DNA from: Chitinimonas koreensis
GTDB lineage: Bacteria; Pseudomonadota; Gammaproteobacteria; Burkholderiales; Chitinimonadaceae
DNA length: 64,000 nucleotides
Direction of reading: 5' to 3'
NCBI RefSeq assembly: GCF_014353015.1
Contig: NZ_CP060704.1
Coordinates: forward strand, 5,543,001 to 5,607,000
The notes beneath the pieces were generated by a model. The model had not been told where the DNA came from and did no database searches. It saw only the letters and a program-made list of their open reading frames with translations. The translations under genes and the position numbers were made by a program. Positions 1 through 8,687 of the stretch are shown here, in pieces. Every line of letters starts with the position of its first letter. Position 1 is the stretch's first letter.

Positions 1-753
1 ACCGGCCGGCCAGTAGCCCGGGCGCGCGTTGGCCAGCAGCGGCTGGTAGACGTGGATCTGGCCGCGTCGAGTAACGACGTCGCCGGCACGCTGCGCGATC
101 ACCGCACCGCTCATGTAGTCGTCGGTCTGGTGCATCAGCCCGCCGCGCGGATAGACGTTGCCCCACAGGTTGAGCGTCAGGCGGGCGCCGACCTCGCGTA
201 GGCCTGGGATCAGCGATTCGGGGTAGAACGATTCCGGGACGTTGTAGCGCCACGCCAGCGTGTCGAGCGTGCTGAGGAGGTAGGGCACGAACGGGGTGCC
301 GGCGCCAGCGCAGGTGTAGCCGAACCCGCCGGCGTACTGACTGAACACGACGCCTGCCGGATGGCCGATCACGTCGGCGTTCTTGAACTTCGCGAGATTG
401 TTTTCCGCGTCGTGATTCGTCGTCCCGTCCCCCCCGCCACGCGCAGATGAATTGGGCAGGCTCATCGCACGCACCTCCAGCCACGGGTTGTCGCCGGTGT
501 TGGCGTAGCTCGACACGACCGCGTCTGGGACGTAGTGGCGGACCTTGACGGAGGTGCGCACGGTACAGCCGAAGTTGGTGCAGAGCAGCCAGTAGCAGAT
601 GCCCACGACCCGGTATTCCAGGCAATCCGCCGACAACGCCGACGACGTGATGGTGGCGGTGTTGAGCGCGAACGCCGAGCCGGCACCCATGAGCAGCATC
701 GAAGCAGCGAGCCCGCGCAGGCGCCGCGACATGGCGAATCGAAGGCCGCTCAT
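1..753 (-). CDS. TIGR03756 family ICE conjugation protein (TraU-like), partial
   Basis: The frame is open from an ATG at 753 to the window edge, so the C-terminus is missing. The product starts MSGLRFAMSRRLRG with a hydrophobic Sec-type signal peptide ending near GAGSAFA. A cysteine-rich segment follows (ADCLEYRV, GICYWLLCTNFGC), then PDAVVSSYANTGDNPW and a later FSQYAGGFGYTCAGAG. This pattern matches the periplasmic TraU-like protein of G-type ICE mating systems, needed for pilus or mating-pair assembly. The ATG overlaps the stop of the upstream TIGR03757 gene (ATGA), showing translational coupling. The order 03757 then 03756 is the usual one in this ICE class. Family identity rests on motif recognition and synteny, not a profile search. 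Confidence 0.85.
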   Translation of the reverse strand, partial: MSGLRFAMSRRLRGLAASMLLMGAGSAFALNTATITSSALSADCLEYRVVGICYWLLCTNFGCTVRTSVKVRHYVPDAVVSSYANTGDNPWLEVRAMSLPNSSARGGGDGTTNHDAENNLAKFKNADVIGHPAGVVFSQYAGGFGYTCAGAGTPFVPYLLSTLDTLAWRYNVPESFYPESLIPGLREVGARLTLNLWGNVYPRGGLMHQTDDYMSGAVIAQRAGDVVTRRGQIHVYQPLLANARPGYWPAG

Positions 754-1193
754 GGCTGCTCGCTCCGGTAGGCGCGGATACGCGCTACAGCGCGCGCGAC
801 GTCGGGCTCGCCGTAGATCACGTAGCGGCGGTCGACGACGACGGCGGGGATCTTCGATACGCCCAGTCCCCATGCGTCGGCTACGCCCTGATAGGCGTGC
901 GCGATCCGGCGTTCCAGCGGTGTGCCACCATCGCGAAGGCGCTGCTGGACGATCGCGGCCGCGCGTTCCGCGTCGGCGGGCAAGCCCGCTGTGAGGTCTG
1001 CTTCGACACGCGCGTGCAGGTCCAGCTCAACGACGCGCACTCCGGCCATGTTGCGGACCGGGTGGCGGCTGTCGGTCACGACCAGCACATCGGCGATGGC
1101 GACGGTGCTGAGCAACACGGCACATACGCCGCTCAGCCATGCGGCGGTCAGCGTCGACCAACCACGAAGTGTGATGAGAAATGAGGTCGGCAT
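750..1193 (-). CDS. TIGR03757 family ICE protein, thioredoxin-like
   Basis: 147 residues starting MPTSFLITLRGWS. The ATG at 1193 is preceded by a GGAG motif about 8 nt upstream; a longer open frame upstream has no such support. An N-terminal hydrophobic signal segment ends near VAIADVLV. The mature part (LVVTDSRHPV, VVELDLHARVEADLTAGLP) and the C-terminal VSKIPAVVVDRRYVIYGEPD give a small thioredoxin-fold-like periplasmic protein without a CxxC pair. It is a conserved subunit of PFGI-1-type conjugation systems whose exact role is unknown. Its stop overlaps the start of the TraU-like gene by 4 bases. Confidence 0.87.
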   Translation of the reverse strand: MPTSFLITLRGWSTLTAAWLSGVCAVLLSTVAIADVLVVTDSRHPVRNMAGVRVVELDLHARVEADLTAGLPADAERAAAIVQQRLRDGGTPLERRIAHAYQGVADAWGLGVSKIPAVVVDRRYVIYGEPDVARAVARIRAYRSEQP

Positions 1194-1304
1194 GAGGACT
1201 CCACAAAATCGTTCAAGGCCGTAGTCGACTTCAAGTGCCGACGAAGAACGATCGAGAAACCGGAGCTGATGCAGCCCGCATTGACGGCCGACCAGAAGAA
1301 GAAC

Positions 1305-1320
1305 GGGAGCCGAGGCTCCC
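1305..1320 (-). terminator. Rho-independent terminator-like hairpin
   Basis: GGGAGCC-GA-GGCTCCC inverted repeat. In minus orientation it is followed by the T-rich GTTCTTCTTCT. It lies 8 nt after the stop of the small gene at 1328-1503 and before the TIGR03757 operon. Confidence 0.6.
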
Positions 1321-1327
1321 GTGTCGA

Positions 1328-1503
1328 TCATGCTCCCGCCGATTGAAGCGCCTGGTGCGCATGACACCGCCAGATGCGGTCGACCAGCCGCGGCAGATGA
1401 CGACGAGTTGACGCTGGAACACATCCTCGCGGATGAAGGCGCCATCCCGATAAGGCGTGACGACGAAGGGAACGCCGTCGAAGTGGCAGATCTTCGGTGG
1501 CAT
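1328..1503 (-). pseudogene. Small ICE protein, frameshifted (about 58 residues if restored)
   Basis: The N-terminal half reads MPPKICHFDGVPFVVTPY from an ATG at 1503, 8 nt after a GGGAGCG ribosome site. After about 30 residues this frame turns arginine-rich and runs through the terminator hairpin. The neighbouring frame instead gives a coherent ending, HLPRLVDRIWRCHAHQ...SAGA, with a stop at 1328 just before the terminator. Adding one base near 1410-1425 joins the halves. A hairpin leader at 1536-1560 of the type seen before other genes here supports a real gene. Function unknown; no family recognised. Alternative: the unshifted 90-residue frame to 1231. Confidence 0.5.
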
Positions 1504-1535
1504 GAAGCGCTCCCGAAAGCACGCGGGCGCCAAGG

Positions 1536-1560
1536 CCTTGCGGGCTTGAAGCCCGCAAGG
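1536..1560 (-). promoter_or_regulatory. GC-rich hairpin leader upstream of the 1328-1503 gene
   Basis: Perfect 10-bp stem CCTTGCGGGC / GCCCGCAAGG with a TTGAA loop, directly after TTCACC (minus sense) and about 33 nt before the start codon. Same placement as the leaders before other ICE genes in this window. Confidence 0.55.
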
Positions 1561-1596
1561 GGTGAAGGAAGATCGTACGACCGGCGAATCGATGCG

Positions 1597-2091
1597 CTAC
1601 AACAACCCGGCCTCAGCGAACGAGTAGGGATCTCCTTTGCCGATGATGAAATGGTCCAGCACCTTGATATCCACGCTGCCCAGCGCGGTTCTCAGCCGAC
1701 CGGTGATTTCGTGATCGGCGGACGATGGCTCGGTGCAACCAGATGGATGCTGGTGCGCGAAGATCACCGCCGCAGCGTTGAGCACCAATGCACGTTGAAC
1801 AACGACGCGCGGATACACGACGGTTGAGTTGACGGTGCCCCGAAACAGGGCTTCACAGGCGAGCACGTGATGCTTGTTGCTCAAGAACACGACGGAGAAC
1901 ACTTCGTTGGGCTCAGTGACGAGCTTCAGGCGTAGGTAGTCGCGTACAGCGCTCGGACTTCCCAGCACCGGGCCACCTCTGAATACCTCTTCCTCCAACA
2001 GACTGATCGCGTGCTGGACGAGCCAGCTTTTGTTCTGAGCAGCGAGCAGAGCGAGCGGCCCTGCGCCGGAGTCGGCGGCGATGTAAGACAT
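1597..2091 (-). CDS. radC: RadC family JAB/MPN-domain protein
   Basis: 164 residues starting MSYIAADSGAGPL. The ATG at 2091 has GGAGG 7-8 nt upstream; upstream in-frame residues look like leader translation. It is the short MPN(+) domain form of RadC without the N-terminal helix-hairpin-helix, common on ICEs and plasmids. The JAMM metal-binding signature is intact: E in EVFSVVFL, then HQHPSG, PS and the downstream D of SSADHE. The domain has a metalloprotease-like fold, but the biochemical role of RadC is unsettled (it is not an established repair protein). It has its own leader, with a hairpin at 2120-2165 and a longer structured element at 2231-2314, and lies downstream of the DsbA-like gene. 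Confidence 0.9.
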   Translation of the reverse strand: MSYIAADSGAGPLALLAAQNKSWLVQHAISLLEEEVFRGGPVLGSPSAVRDYLRLKLVTEPNEVFSVVFLSNKHHVLACEALFRGTVNSTVVYPRVVVQRALVLNAAAVIFAHQHPSGCTEPSSADHEITGRLRTALGSVDIKVLDHFIIGKGDPYSFAEAGLL

Positions 2092-2119
2092 GGCGAACCT
2101 CCAATTGGATGAGCGGAGG

Positions 2120-2165
2120 ACGCACGCGCTCCCTTGGGGCGGAGCCCTCCAAGGGATGGGTGAAA
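2120..2165 (-). promoter_or_regulatory. Nested hairpin leader of radC
   Basis: CCCTTGG (2131-2137) pairs with CCAAGGG (2149-2155) around a GGGC/GCCC inner part. In minus sense it is preceded by TTTCACCCAT, the same lead-in as at other ICE genes. It lies 40-65 nt before the radC start. Confidence 0.6.
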
Positions 2166-2230
2166 CAGGACAGGAAAGGGATCGTGCATCCACCACCGCC
2201 GAGGCGATGGGCGTTCGCATTGAAGGATGC

Positions 2231-2314
2231 GATGCGAACAGGACGATCAACGCGGCGAACCGCGCCGTAGCCTTGAAGATCGGCGGCTACCTGGGCATGC
2301 CGACGACGTCGGCA
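2231..2314 (-). ncRNA. Repeated structured leader element, copy A (upstream of radC)
   Basis: First of four copies of an 80-100 nt element. In minus sense it folds as three consecutive hairpins: GCCGACGTCGTCGGC, then TAGCC...GGCTA around GATCTTCAA, then GCGG-TTC-GCCGC, followed by GATCG. The core GCCTTGAAGATCG is kept in copies A and D. The last codons of the DsbA-like gene lie in the first hairpin. A conserved RNA upstream of radC genes (the radC motif) has been described. Identity with it is my inference and a covariance-model search would decide. Confidence 0.65.
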
Positions 2315-3024
2315 GGCATTCCTGTGGTGGGGAGAGGTTCGGTTTCAGCGGGGTTGGCGTTGAGCAAGTCGATGGCGGACAGCAAGGCGTCGCCCTCAAC
2401 GGGGCCGTGCAGCACGATCGACTTGCCGGACGTGCGATCTCTCAGGCGCAGTGCCGGCGTCGCCGCAATGCCCGCCTGCGCAGCCTCGGCGGCCTGGCTG
2501 CGAATCACCGCGTCGGGCCGATCACTACCGAGGCACTGCTGCACGGCCGGCGACAGATCCGGATAGCGCGTGTCCTGGGGCGGACCTTGACCATTACCGC
2601 GGGTGTGCGCGTAGTACCACTCCAGGGCCTGCCAGAAAGCCGCATGGCCGCCAGTCTCACCGGCGCATTCGGCCAGTCGCGCACCGGCCGTCGCAGCCGG
2701 CTCGTGCATCGGCAGCGGCAGATGGTGCCACTGCCAGTTCACGTCGGGATTGACGTCGATCCAGCGTTTGAGAGCGGGGAAGTGCGTGCGGCAGTACGGG
2801 CATTCGAGGTCGGCGTATTCGATCACGGTGAACCGCGCATCGGCACGGCCATACAGCCACGGTGGACCGGCCGGCTTCGCGGTGCTCGACGCGGCGACGA
2901 CGGGCGCCAGCGGATCGGCGGCATCATCAGGTGCACGTGTAAAGGTCCAGCCGATGACGCCGATCGCACCGGTGAGAAGCACTGCGATCACGAGACGAGG
3001 CCGGGTGAAGATGGGGTGGCGCAT
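2287..3024 (-). CDS. DsbA/DsbC-like thioredoxin-fold oxidoreductase of the ICE
   Basis: 245 residues starting MRHPIFTRPRL, with one N-terminal membrane anchor (LVIAVLLTGAIGVIGWTF). The thioredoxin-like domain has the catalytic CPYC in YADLECPYCRTHFPALK near residue 75, and the cis-proline region is IAATPALRLRD. It probably forms or isomerises disulfides in the cysteine-rich periplasmic conjugation proteins such as the TraU-like product. The ATG at 3024 is preceded by GAGGAGAA and lies 10 bp after the TraC stop, so it belongs to the tra operon. Its last residues (PADVVGMPR) are encoded inside the structured element that leads radC. Confidence 0.88.
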   Translation of the reverse strand: MRHPIFTRPRLVIAVLLTGAIGVIGWTFTRAPDDAADPLAPVVAASSTAKPAGPPWLYGRADARFTVIEYADLECPYCRTHFPALKRWIDVNPDVNWQWHHLPLPMHEPAATAGARLAECAGETGGHAAFWQALEWYYAHTRGNGQGPPQDTRYPDLSPAVQQCLGSDRPDAVIRSQAAEAAQAGIAATPALRLRDRTSGKSIVLHGPVEGDALLSAIDLLNANPAETEPLPTTGMPADVVGMPR

Positions 3025-3034
3025 GGCGTTCTCC

Positions 3035-5914
3035 TCAGCCCAGCGCATCAAAGGGCAGCGGCTCGATGCCGCGAGCGCGATCAATCTTCGCTGCGACGTG
3101 GAACGCTGCGTCCAACTCGCTGATGCCATGCTGCTGCATCAGCTGGAAGCGCTCGGCCTTCTCCTCGGGCTCCGTCATCGCCATCGCCAAGTACAAGCTC
3201 GGCGGCACGGCACGGAACAGCACTTCCATCGACTTCGACAGGATCACGCCTTCGGTGTACTTGCCGGCCTCCTTACGCGCCGACAACATCAGCGCCTTCT
3301 GTGCCGACGTGAGTTCGCGGAAGCGGGCGATCTTCTCGACTTCATCGGGAGGCATCGAAAGGCAAATCCACCACTCGATCATGTTGAGCATGGGTTCTGC
3401 CGCCTTCGGCAGGTCGTCGAGGTTCTGCGTCGCCAGCCAGAACCACGCGCCGAGCTTGCGCCACATCTTGGTGATCTTCACCACGTAGGGCGCGAGCAGC
3501 GGATTCTTCGTGATGACGTGCCCCTCGTCGGTGACGTTGATGATCGGCCTGCCGAGGAACTGGTCGCGCTCGGCGATGTTGTTCACCGTGTTGATGAGGC
3601 TGATGTACGCGATCGAGAGCTGCGCGTTGTAGCCCTCGCGCGCAAAGGTCGCGAGGTCGACGATGGTGATGTCGGCCTCGGGCCACGGCGTGCCGGGCCT
3701 GTCGAACATCTCGCCGTCGACGCCCTGGCAGAACATATCCATCGCGTCCGCCATCTCCAGCAGTCGCGTGCGCCGCGCTTCCGGCAACGTCGAATCGCGG
3801 CCGCGATCACGCAGCGCGTCGCGCACGTCGCGGGTCAGCACGGTGCGCTGCGCCGCCACGCAGCGCTGTGCCGCATCGAGGATGCACTGGCGGATCAGGC
3901 TGCGGTCGGCGCGCGTCATGCGCGCTTCCTCCTTGTCCTCGCCGCCAGTAATCATCAACCTCGCGGTGATCTCCAGTTCGCCGAGCACATCGCGCTGCTC
4001 GTCACCACCCACAGCCGCAGCTGCATCGACGCGATCCTCGTCGAGCGCATCGGCGTCGAGCGTTTGCACCTGGCTAGGCGTGTCGACCAGGCGCCACGCA
4101 TCGGCGAACGGTGCCAGCCGCACGCCCGAGCCGGGCGCGAGCCGGACGCGATGCACGCTCAGGCCAAGCCGCGCGGCGAAGTCGCCGAACAAGCCGAAGC
4201 TGTTGCCTGCTTCGACGACGAACAGTCGCGGCCGATAGATCGCGGTGACCTGGTTGAGGATGTTGTTGAGCGTCGCGCTCTTGCCCGAGCCGGTCGGACC
4301 GAACAGGAACAGGTGCGCGTTCATCTGACGGTCCAGCCGATTCAGGGGATCGAAGGTGATCGTGCCGCCGCCGCGATTGAAGAAGGTGATGCCGGGATGG
4401 CCCGTGCCGGCGCTGCGGCCCCACACGGGCGCCAGATTGGCCGCGTGCTGGACGAACATCAGCTGGCTGTACCACTGGCGCGTGTCGGCGGCCGGATCGA
4501 AGACGCAGGGCAACCAACGCAGGTAGCTGTTGAGCGGTGCGACCTCGTCGTCTTCGCGTACCGGCTGCAGGCCCGCGGCGAGCATGACGTTCGCAAGCTG
4601 CAGTCCGCGCGCGTCGAGCTGGGCCATGTCGCGACCACGCAGGTAGAACGCCAGCGCGCCGCGGTACAGCTTGTGTGCACTGCCGATCAGGCTGCGCGCT
4701 TCCTGCACATCCTCGCGCGTCTGCTCGGAGGCCAGCGTTTCACCGACCGCCTTCTTGGCGAGGTGATTGAGGCGTGCCTCCAGCACATCCTGCGGCGTGG
4801 CAACGAGCGTCAGACACATCGCCGTGTCTTCGGGGATCTGGTCGAACAGCGCATTGCAGGCGTCGCCGCCCTTGCGCGTTTCGCCGGTCAAGTGCCCAGT
4901 CGTTGGTGGCATGCGCAGGCGATCCATCACCATTACGCGGTGCGGCATGCCATCGAAGCGCCACACGCCACTGGCGGCATCCGAGTGCGGTTGCGAGAAG
5001 AACAGCCGTTGCGCGAAATCGCCGCTGGCGAGTTCGATTTCGCCTTCCTCGCATTCATCGGGATAGCGCGTCAGCGCATAGAACCGTTCGCGATCCTCGA
5101 CGGTGGAACCGAGCATGGTCGGGTGCGGGTTGAACCAGCGCAGCAGCCAGGCGTGAATGTCGGCGGCGGCCAGGCGCTGCGCCTTGACGCCGGCATTCGC
5201 CAGCCCGCCGATGAGACGGTCACAGACCACCGCCAGCGCCTGCTCGGGCGATTGGCCGCGCCGCGATGCGGCAGCGCTGGACACGCGGCGATAGACCACC
5301 ATGCGCACGCGCCGGACCTGGCCGCGCCACGGCAGGCGCGTCACGGTCGTGTCCTCGAACAAGCCGCCAGGCTTGGCGATGGCGCGCAGATGGTGCGCGA
5401 AGAAGCGCAGGTAGAACGCACTGAATGCGCTGTCGCGTGCACGCGGCTGCAGGTAGTCCGTCAGCGACCGCAGGTAGTCGTCCCAGGCTGCTTCGTCCTG
5501 CGCGTAGAGCTGGACCACCCACGGGTTGTCGTCGAGTTCGTCGAAGGCATCCTGCAGTGCGTGTTCGAGCGCATCGCGGGCTTGCCACAGCCACGTCATC
5601 TCGCGACCTTCGGTGCCGATCGGCACCAGCTCGAAGAACGCCGCGACCGACTGGCCGTCGTCCAGCAGCATGCACTTCGGGCCGGGCAGGTATTCGACCC
5701 AGGGCAACCGATCGGCGAACGATGGTGCGACTTCGTAGAGCGCGGCGTTGTCGGCCTGCGTGGCCGGACGCCTGCCGTGATCCAGTGCTTGCCCCGGCTC
5801 GGCGATGCCGTGGGCCGCGAGTTGCGCCGCGTGCTGCTGCCAGGCATCGGAGGCGTCGTCGTCACCGGGCGGCAGCGTTGCCGTCGCCTTCCGCCAGGGA
5901 ATCGACCAGGCCAT
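3035..5914 (-). CDS. traC: Conjugative transfer ATPase TraC/VirB4-like (TIGR03744)
   Basis: 959 residues, the expected size for the VirB4-type ATPase that powers pilus assembly at the inner membrane. The Walker A motif FGPTGSGKSATLN is near residue 540. The Walker B region is NVTDEGHVI near 795, followed by WFWLATQNLDDLPKAAE typical of VirB4/TraC. The N-terminal half carries the family-specific domain (CMLLDDGQSVAAFFELVPIG). The start at 5914 overlaps the lipoprotein gene stop by one base (TGATG), so translation is coupled. The DsbA-like gene follows after 10 bp. Nothing suggests truncation. Confidence 0.93.
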   Translation of the reverse strand: MAWSIPWRKATATLPPGDDDASDAWQQHAAQLAAHGIAEPGQALDHGRRPATQADNAALYEVAPSFADRLPWVEYLPGPKCMLLDDGQSVAAFFELVPIGTEGREMTWLWQARDALEHALQDAFDELDDNPWVVQLYAQDEAAWDDYLRSLTDYLQPRARDSAFSAFYLRFFAHHLRAIAKPGGLFEDTTVTRLPWRGQVRRVRMVVYRRVSSAAASRRGQSPEQALAVVCDRLIGGLANAGVKAQRLAAADIHAWLLRWFNPHPTMLGSTVEDRERFYALTRYPDECEEGEIELASGDFAQRLFFSQPHSDAASGVWRFDGMPHRVMVMDRLRMPPTTGHLTGETRKGGDACNALFDQIPEDTAMCLTLVATPQDVLEARLNHLAKKAVGETLASEQTREDVQEARSLIGSAHKLYRGALAFYLRGRDMAQLDARGLQLANVMLAAGLQPVREDDEVAPLNSYLRWLPCVFDPAADTRQWYSQLMFVQHAANLAPVWGRSAGTGHPGITFFNRGGGTITFDPLNRLDRQMNAHLFLFGPTGSGKSATLNNILNQVTAIYRPRLFVVEAGNSFGLFGDFAARLGLSVHRVRLAPGSGVRLAPFADAWRLVDTPSQVQTLDADALDEDRVDAAAAVGGDEQRDVLGELEITARLMITGGEDKEEARMTRADRSLIRQCILDAAQRCVAAQRTVLTRDVRDALRDRGRDSTLPEARRTRLLEMADAMDMFCQGVDGEMFDRPGTPWPEADITIVDLATFAREGYNAQLSIAYISLINTVNNIAERDQFLGRPIINVTDEGHVITKNPLLAPYVVKITKMWRKLGAWFWLATQNLDDLPKAAEPMLNMIEWWICLSMPPDEVEKIARFRELTSAQKALMLSARKEAGKYTEGVILSKSMEVLFRAVPPSLYLAMAMTEPEEKAERFQLMQQHGISELDAAFHVAAKIDRARGIEPLPFDALG

Positions 5915-6348
5915 CAGTAGTCCTCCAGCCGCTCGCCCGGCATCGCGTACTGGACGCGCGGGTAGAACGGGAAAACGGTGCTGTAGCCCGGCACCGGTAC
6001 CTGTTCGGTACCGGTCAGGTGCGGGAACACGTACATCACGAGGTCGGGGTTCGGCAGTCGGTGGAACTGCCGCGCGATCTCGGTGCGTGCGGTGCGCGTG
6101 TACGACCTCAGGCCCGCAGCGTCCAACCGCGCATTGCTTTCGGTCAGCGGCCGGCGCAGAGCCTGGCGCGCATCGAGCAACTGCCGGGCGGCGAGCCCGC
6201 CGTTTGCACCGCCGCCCGTCTCCTGCTGCCAGACGTCGAGCATGGTGCGTTCGCCGTGAGGCAGCAGTTGCTCCTTGCTGGTTGCGCAGCCGCCCAGCAT
6301 AGCCATCGCCGTCAGCGCGGCGACCGCCTTAATCCAGATCCGAGGCAT
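5914..6348 (-). CDS. TIGR03751 family conjugal transfer lipoprotein
   Basis: 144 residues. The signal peptide MPRIWIKAVAALTAMAMLGG ends in a lipobox (LGGC, Cys at about 21), so the product should be lipid-anchored. The conserved tail holds NPDLVMYVFPHLTGTEQVPV and FPFYPRVQYAMPGE. This is the small TraV-like outer-membrane lipoprotein of PFGI-1-type mating systems, thought to act with the TraK- and TraB-like proteins in the core complex. It starts inside the end of the TIGR03752 gene (20-bp overlap) and its stop overlaps the TraC start. Confidence 0.9.
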   Translation of the reverse strand: MPRIWIKAVAALTAMAMLGGCATSKEQLLPHGERTMLDVWQQETGGGANGGLAARQLLDARQALRRPLTESNARLDAAGLRSYTRTARTEIARQFHRLPNPDLVMYVFPHLTGTEQVPVPGYSTVFPFYPRVQYAMPGERLEDY

Positions 6349-7777
6349 AGGGTGCTCCAGTGCGATGTTGAACCCGGCGCCCGTGGGCGTCGTAGTCGAT
6401 GTTCAGGGCCTGCTCCAGATGCACGGCCACGCGAGCGCCAGGCGGAACGTAGATCGCCGCGAACGCCTGCCCGTAGAGCTTGTTGACCCAGTCGGCCATG
6501 TCGCTCACGCCGCTGGCCAGGACGCGCCCCACGGCTTCGTTGCCGCTGATGCCGACGGTGCCGAGCGCGCCGCTGCCGTTGCCGACGACGGCGACGCTGC
6601 CGTTGTCGGACTGGATCAGCGACGCCGCGCCAGCGCCGGCCGCGGTGATGAGCGCCTGGGTGCCGAGGTATTGCTGAGCATTGCTGCGACGCTCGCCGCT
6701 CACGCACGGCACGCCGTGGGGATCGCTGATCCAACCGAGGCCGCCGCGGATGCCGGCACCGCTGGCATCGCTCTGGTTATCGCCTCCGTTCGCGTTGCCA
6801 CGCGCCTCCGGCACGGTGCGGATCGTGCCGTCGGCGAATACGAAGGTGACCGAGCGGATCTGTCCACGCACACACGACAGCGTCCAATCGCCCGACGCGG
6901 TGCCACTGACTACGGCGCCGGCCACGTCGGGCAGGTCGATGCCATTCGCCGTCAGGTTGTCCGGGCCGATCAGCACCTTGAACGGATAGGGATCGTTGAC
7001 GGTCCCGTCGATCGGCACGCGGCCGATCAGCGCGGTCATCGCGATCGAGCCCATCAGCGTCGAATTCGCGGGCACCGTGTAGACGGGCTTGGACAAGGCG
7101 CCGACGACGCGACTGCCGGCATCGGTAACCGATTCCGCGGCGGCCGCCAGGTTTTGCTGTGCAGGCCCGAAGCTCGTTGGGAAGGCCGACGGCACGCTGC
7201 CGCTGGTGCGCGATGCGTCGGAGCGCATGTCGTCCGGTTCGACCCAGCGCATGCCGCCGACGGCGCCGCTGCGGCCGAAGTCCTTCCCGTCGCCCTCCTC
7301 CAGGCCGAGGCCGATCGGTAGATCGGCGCCTTGTCCGCTCTTACTTGAGAGCCCGTCCAGACGACGCTGCAGATCCTGCAGCAGCCCCTCCGTTTGCTCC
7401 CGCTCACCCGAAACCTGTTCGCGCTCCTGCTGCAAGCGCTCGCGCTCGCCTTCCAATGCGGCCTGGATGCGTTGGTCGACCGCAGTCTCGCGCTCGCGCA
7501 GGCGCTGGGTCTCGGCTTCCTGCTGGGCGTTGTCGTCGAGCGCGGTCTTCAGTTCGCCGCGCAGCTGCTTCACCTGGGCCACGAGCGTGGCCACGGTGTC
7601 GTTCGGCGTATCACCTTCGATGCCGAGGGCTTTCATCTCGTCGGGTGTGAGCGGCGTTGCGGCCGGCGCGGATGCCGCAGTGCGCGCCGAATTGCCGGAA
7701 AACAGCTTGAGGCCGACGAAGACCAGCATCAGCACCATCGGGATCAGCAGCCATTTGAGCAGCGGATTACTTTTCAT
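6329..7777 (-). CDS. TIGR03752 family ICE protein (TraB-like core complex protein)
   Basis: 482 residues from ATG 7777. A GTG one codon upstream is open too, but GGAG spacing favours the ATG. A single N-terminal transmembrane helix (LLIPMVLMLVFVGLKLF) is followed by a long coiled coil at about residues 60-130 (QAALEGERERLQQEREQVSG). A periplasmic beta-rich domain follows, with TVPANSTLMGSIAMTALIGR and the ending GARVAVHLEQALNIDYDAHG. This layout is that of the VirB10/TraB-like component spanning the envelope in G-type systems. It overlaps both neighbours by 10-20 bp in a tight operon. Confidence 0.9.
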   Translation of the reverse strand: MKSNPLLKWLLIPMVLMLVFVGLKLFSGNSARTAASAPAATPLTPDEMKALGIEGDTPNDTVATLVAQVKQLRGELKTALDDNAQQEAETQRLRERETAVDQRIQAALEGERERLQQEREQVSGEREQTEGLLQDLQRRLDGLSSKSGQGADLPIGLGLEEGDGKDFGRSGAVGGMRWVEPDDMRSDASRTSGSVPSAFPTSFGPAQQNLAAAAESVTDAGSRVVGALSKPVYTVPANSTLMGSIAMTALIGRVPIDGTVNDPYPFKVLIGPDNLTANGIDLPDVAGAVVSGTASGDWTLSCVRGQIRSVTFVFADGTIRTVPEARGNANGGDNQSDASGAGIRGGLGWISDPHGVPCVSGERRSNAQQYLGTQALITAAGAGAASLIQSDNGSVAVVGNGSGALGTVGISGNEAVGRVLASGVSDMADWVNKLYGQAFAAIYVPPGARVAVHLEQALNIDYDAHGRRVQHRTGAPYASDLD

Positions 7778-8687
7778 CACGCGCTCCTTCGACTTGGCCA
7801 GCCGCAGCGGCTGGCGGCAGGTTCATGGCAGCGTCGAAGCGGCTCAGTGCCGGCAGCAGCGACTCGGCCAAGCCGTGGCCGCGTGTGACCAGGTACAGCA
7901 TCGTGGTGTCGGTGGAGTCGCCGACGGGGCCGAGGTCCGGATGCTGGAACGTCGCGGTGAGGAAATCGCCCTGCAACACCCGCGGATCGAGCTCGATCCA
8001 GCGCGACGACGTGTTGCTCAGCCGGATCGCCGTCACCCACTGGTCTTCGAGACGCCACGCGGCCAACGCCCGTGCGCGCACCGGCAGCGTCGGCAGAAGA
8101 CTTTCGAGATCGAGCTCGCGCTGCAGATTCACACGCCCGATTCCTGCCACCGGCTCGACGGTGCGCAGCGGCGCATAGAGGTTCTGCGCGGCGTAGCGCG
8201 TCAGCACGATCGGAATCGGCGTTGCGCCCGGTGCGTCCGACGTGCGCTGCTCGGCATCCGGCATACCCGCTGACGCATCGATATCGCGAGCGGCCGCGGT
8301 GTTGCGACTTTGGGGCAACGCATCGGCGAACACGATGCGGATCGGCTCAAGCGGCGGCTGGCCTGCCTTCGCCGACGTCGCCGCGATGTCCAGCAGAACC
8401 AGTGCGCCGGTCTCGACGTCCTGCAGTTGCAGCCGTGTTGGTGGGACAGGCGCATTCGCCAGCAGGTAGATCGCGCCGGCCGCGCTCTGCACGCGGAGCT
8501 GATCGCCCAGCTCCGCCGGCACACCGATACGCACATTGCGCTCGATGAAGACCACACGTTCCTGGCCGACCATCAGCGGCACCGCCAACGGCAGGCGCTC
8601 CCAGCGCAGGATTTCCACTGCGTGAGCCGGCGCGATACAAAGGATCAGCACGATGCCGACAAGAGCCGGCAAAGCCATACGCTTCAT
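7767..8687 (-). CDS. TIGR03749 family ICE protein (TraK-like)
   Basis: 306 residues from ATG 8687, which overlaps the upstream stop as ATGA. A clear Sec signal peptide (MKRMALPALVGIVLILCIAPAHA) precedes VEILRWERLPLAVPLMVGQE, the family's characteristic start. Later there is YAAQNLYAPLRTVEPV and SSRWIELDPRVLQGDFLTAT. Members are periplasmic/outer-membrane secretin-like TraK/VirB9 analogues that join the TraB-like and lipoprotein components into the core channel. Confidence 0.9.
   Translation of the reverse strand: MKRMALPALVGIVLILCIAPAHAVEILRWERLPLAVPLMVGQERVVFIERNVRIGVPAELGDQLRVQSAAGAIYLLANAPVPPTRLQLQDVETGALVLLDIAATSAKAGQPPLEPIRIVFADALPQSRNTAAARDIDASAGMPDAEQRTSDAPGATPIPIVLTRYAAQNLYAPLRTVEPVAGIGRVNLQRELDLESLLPTLPVRARALAAWRLEDQWVTAIRLSNTSSRWIELDPRVLQGDFLTATFQHPDLGPVGDSTDTTMLYLVTRGHGLAESLLPALSRFDAAMNLPPAAAAGQVEGARDEK

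Noticed and set aside
2750..5920. 1056-codon plus-strand open frame
   Set aside because: It is the exact antisense of the TraC ATPase. High-GC genes often leave an open opposite frame; its composition (His/Arg/Gln-rich, no domain) is not protein-like.
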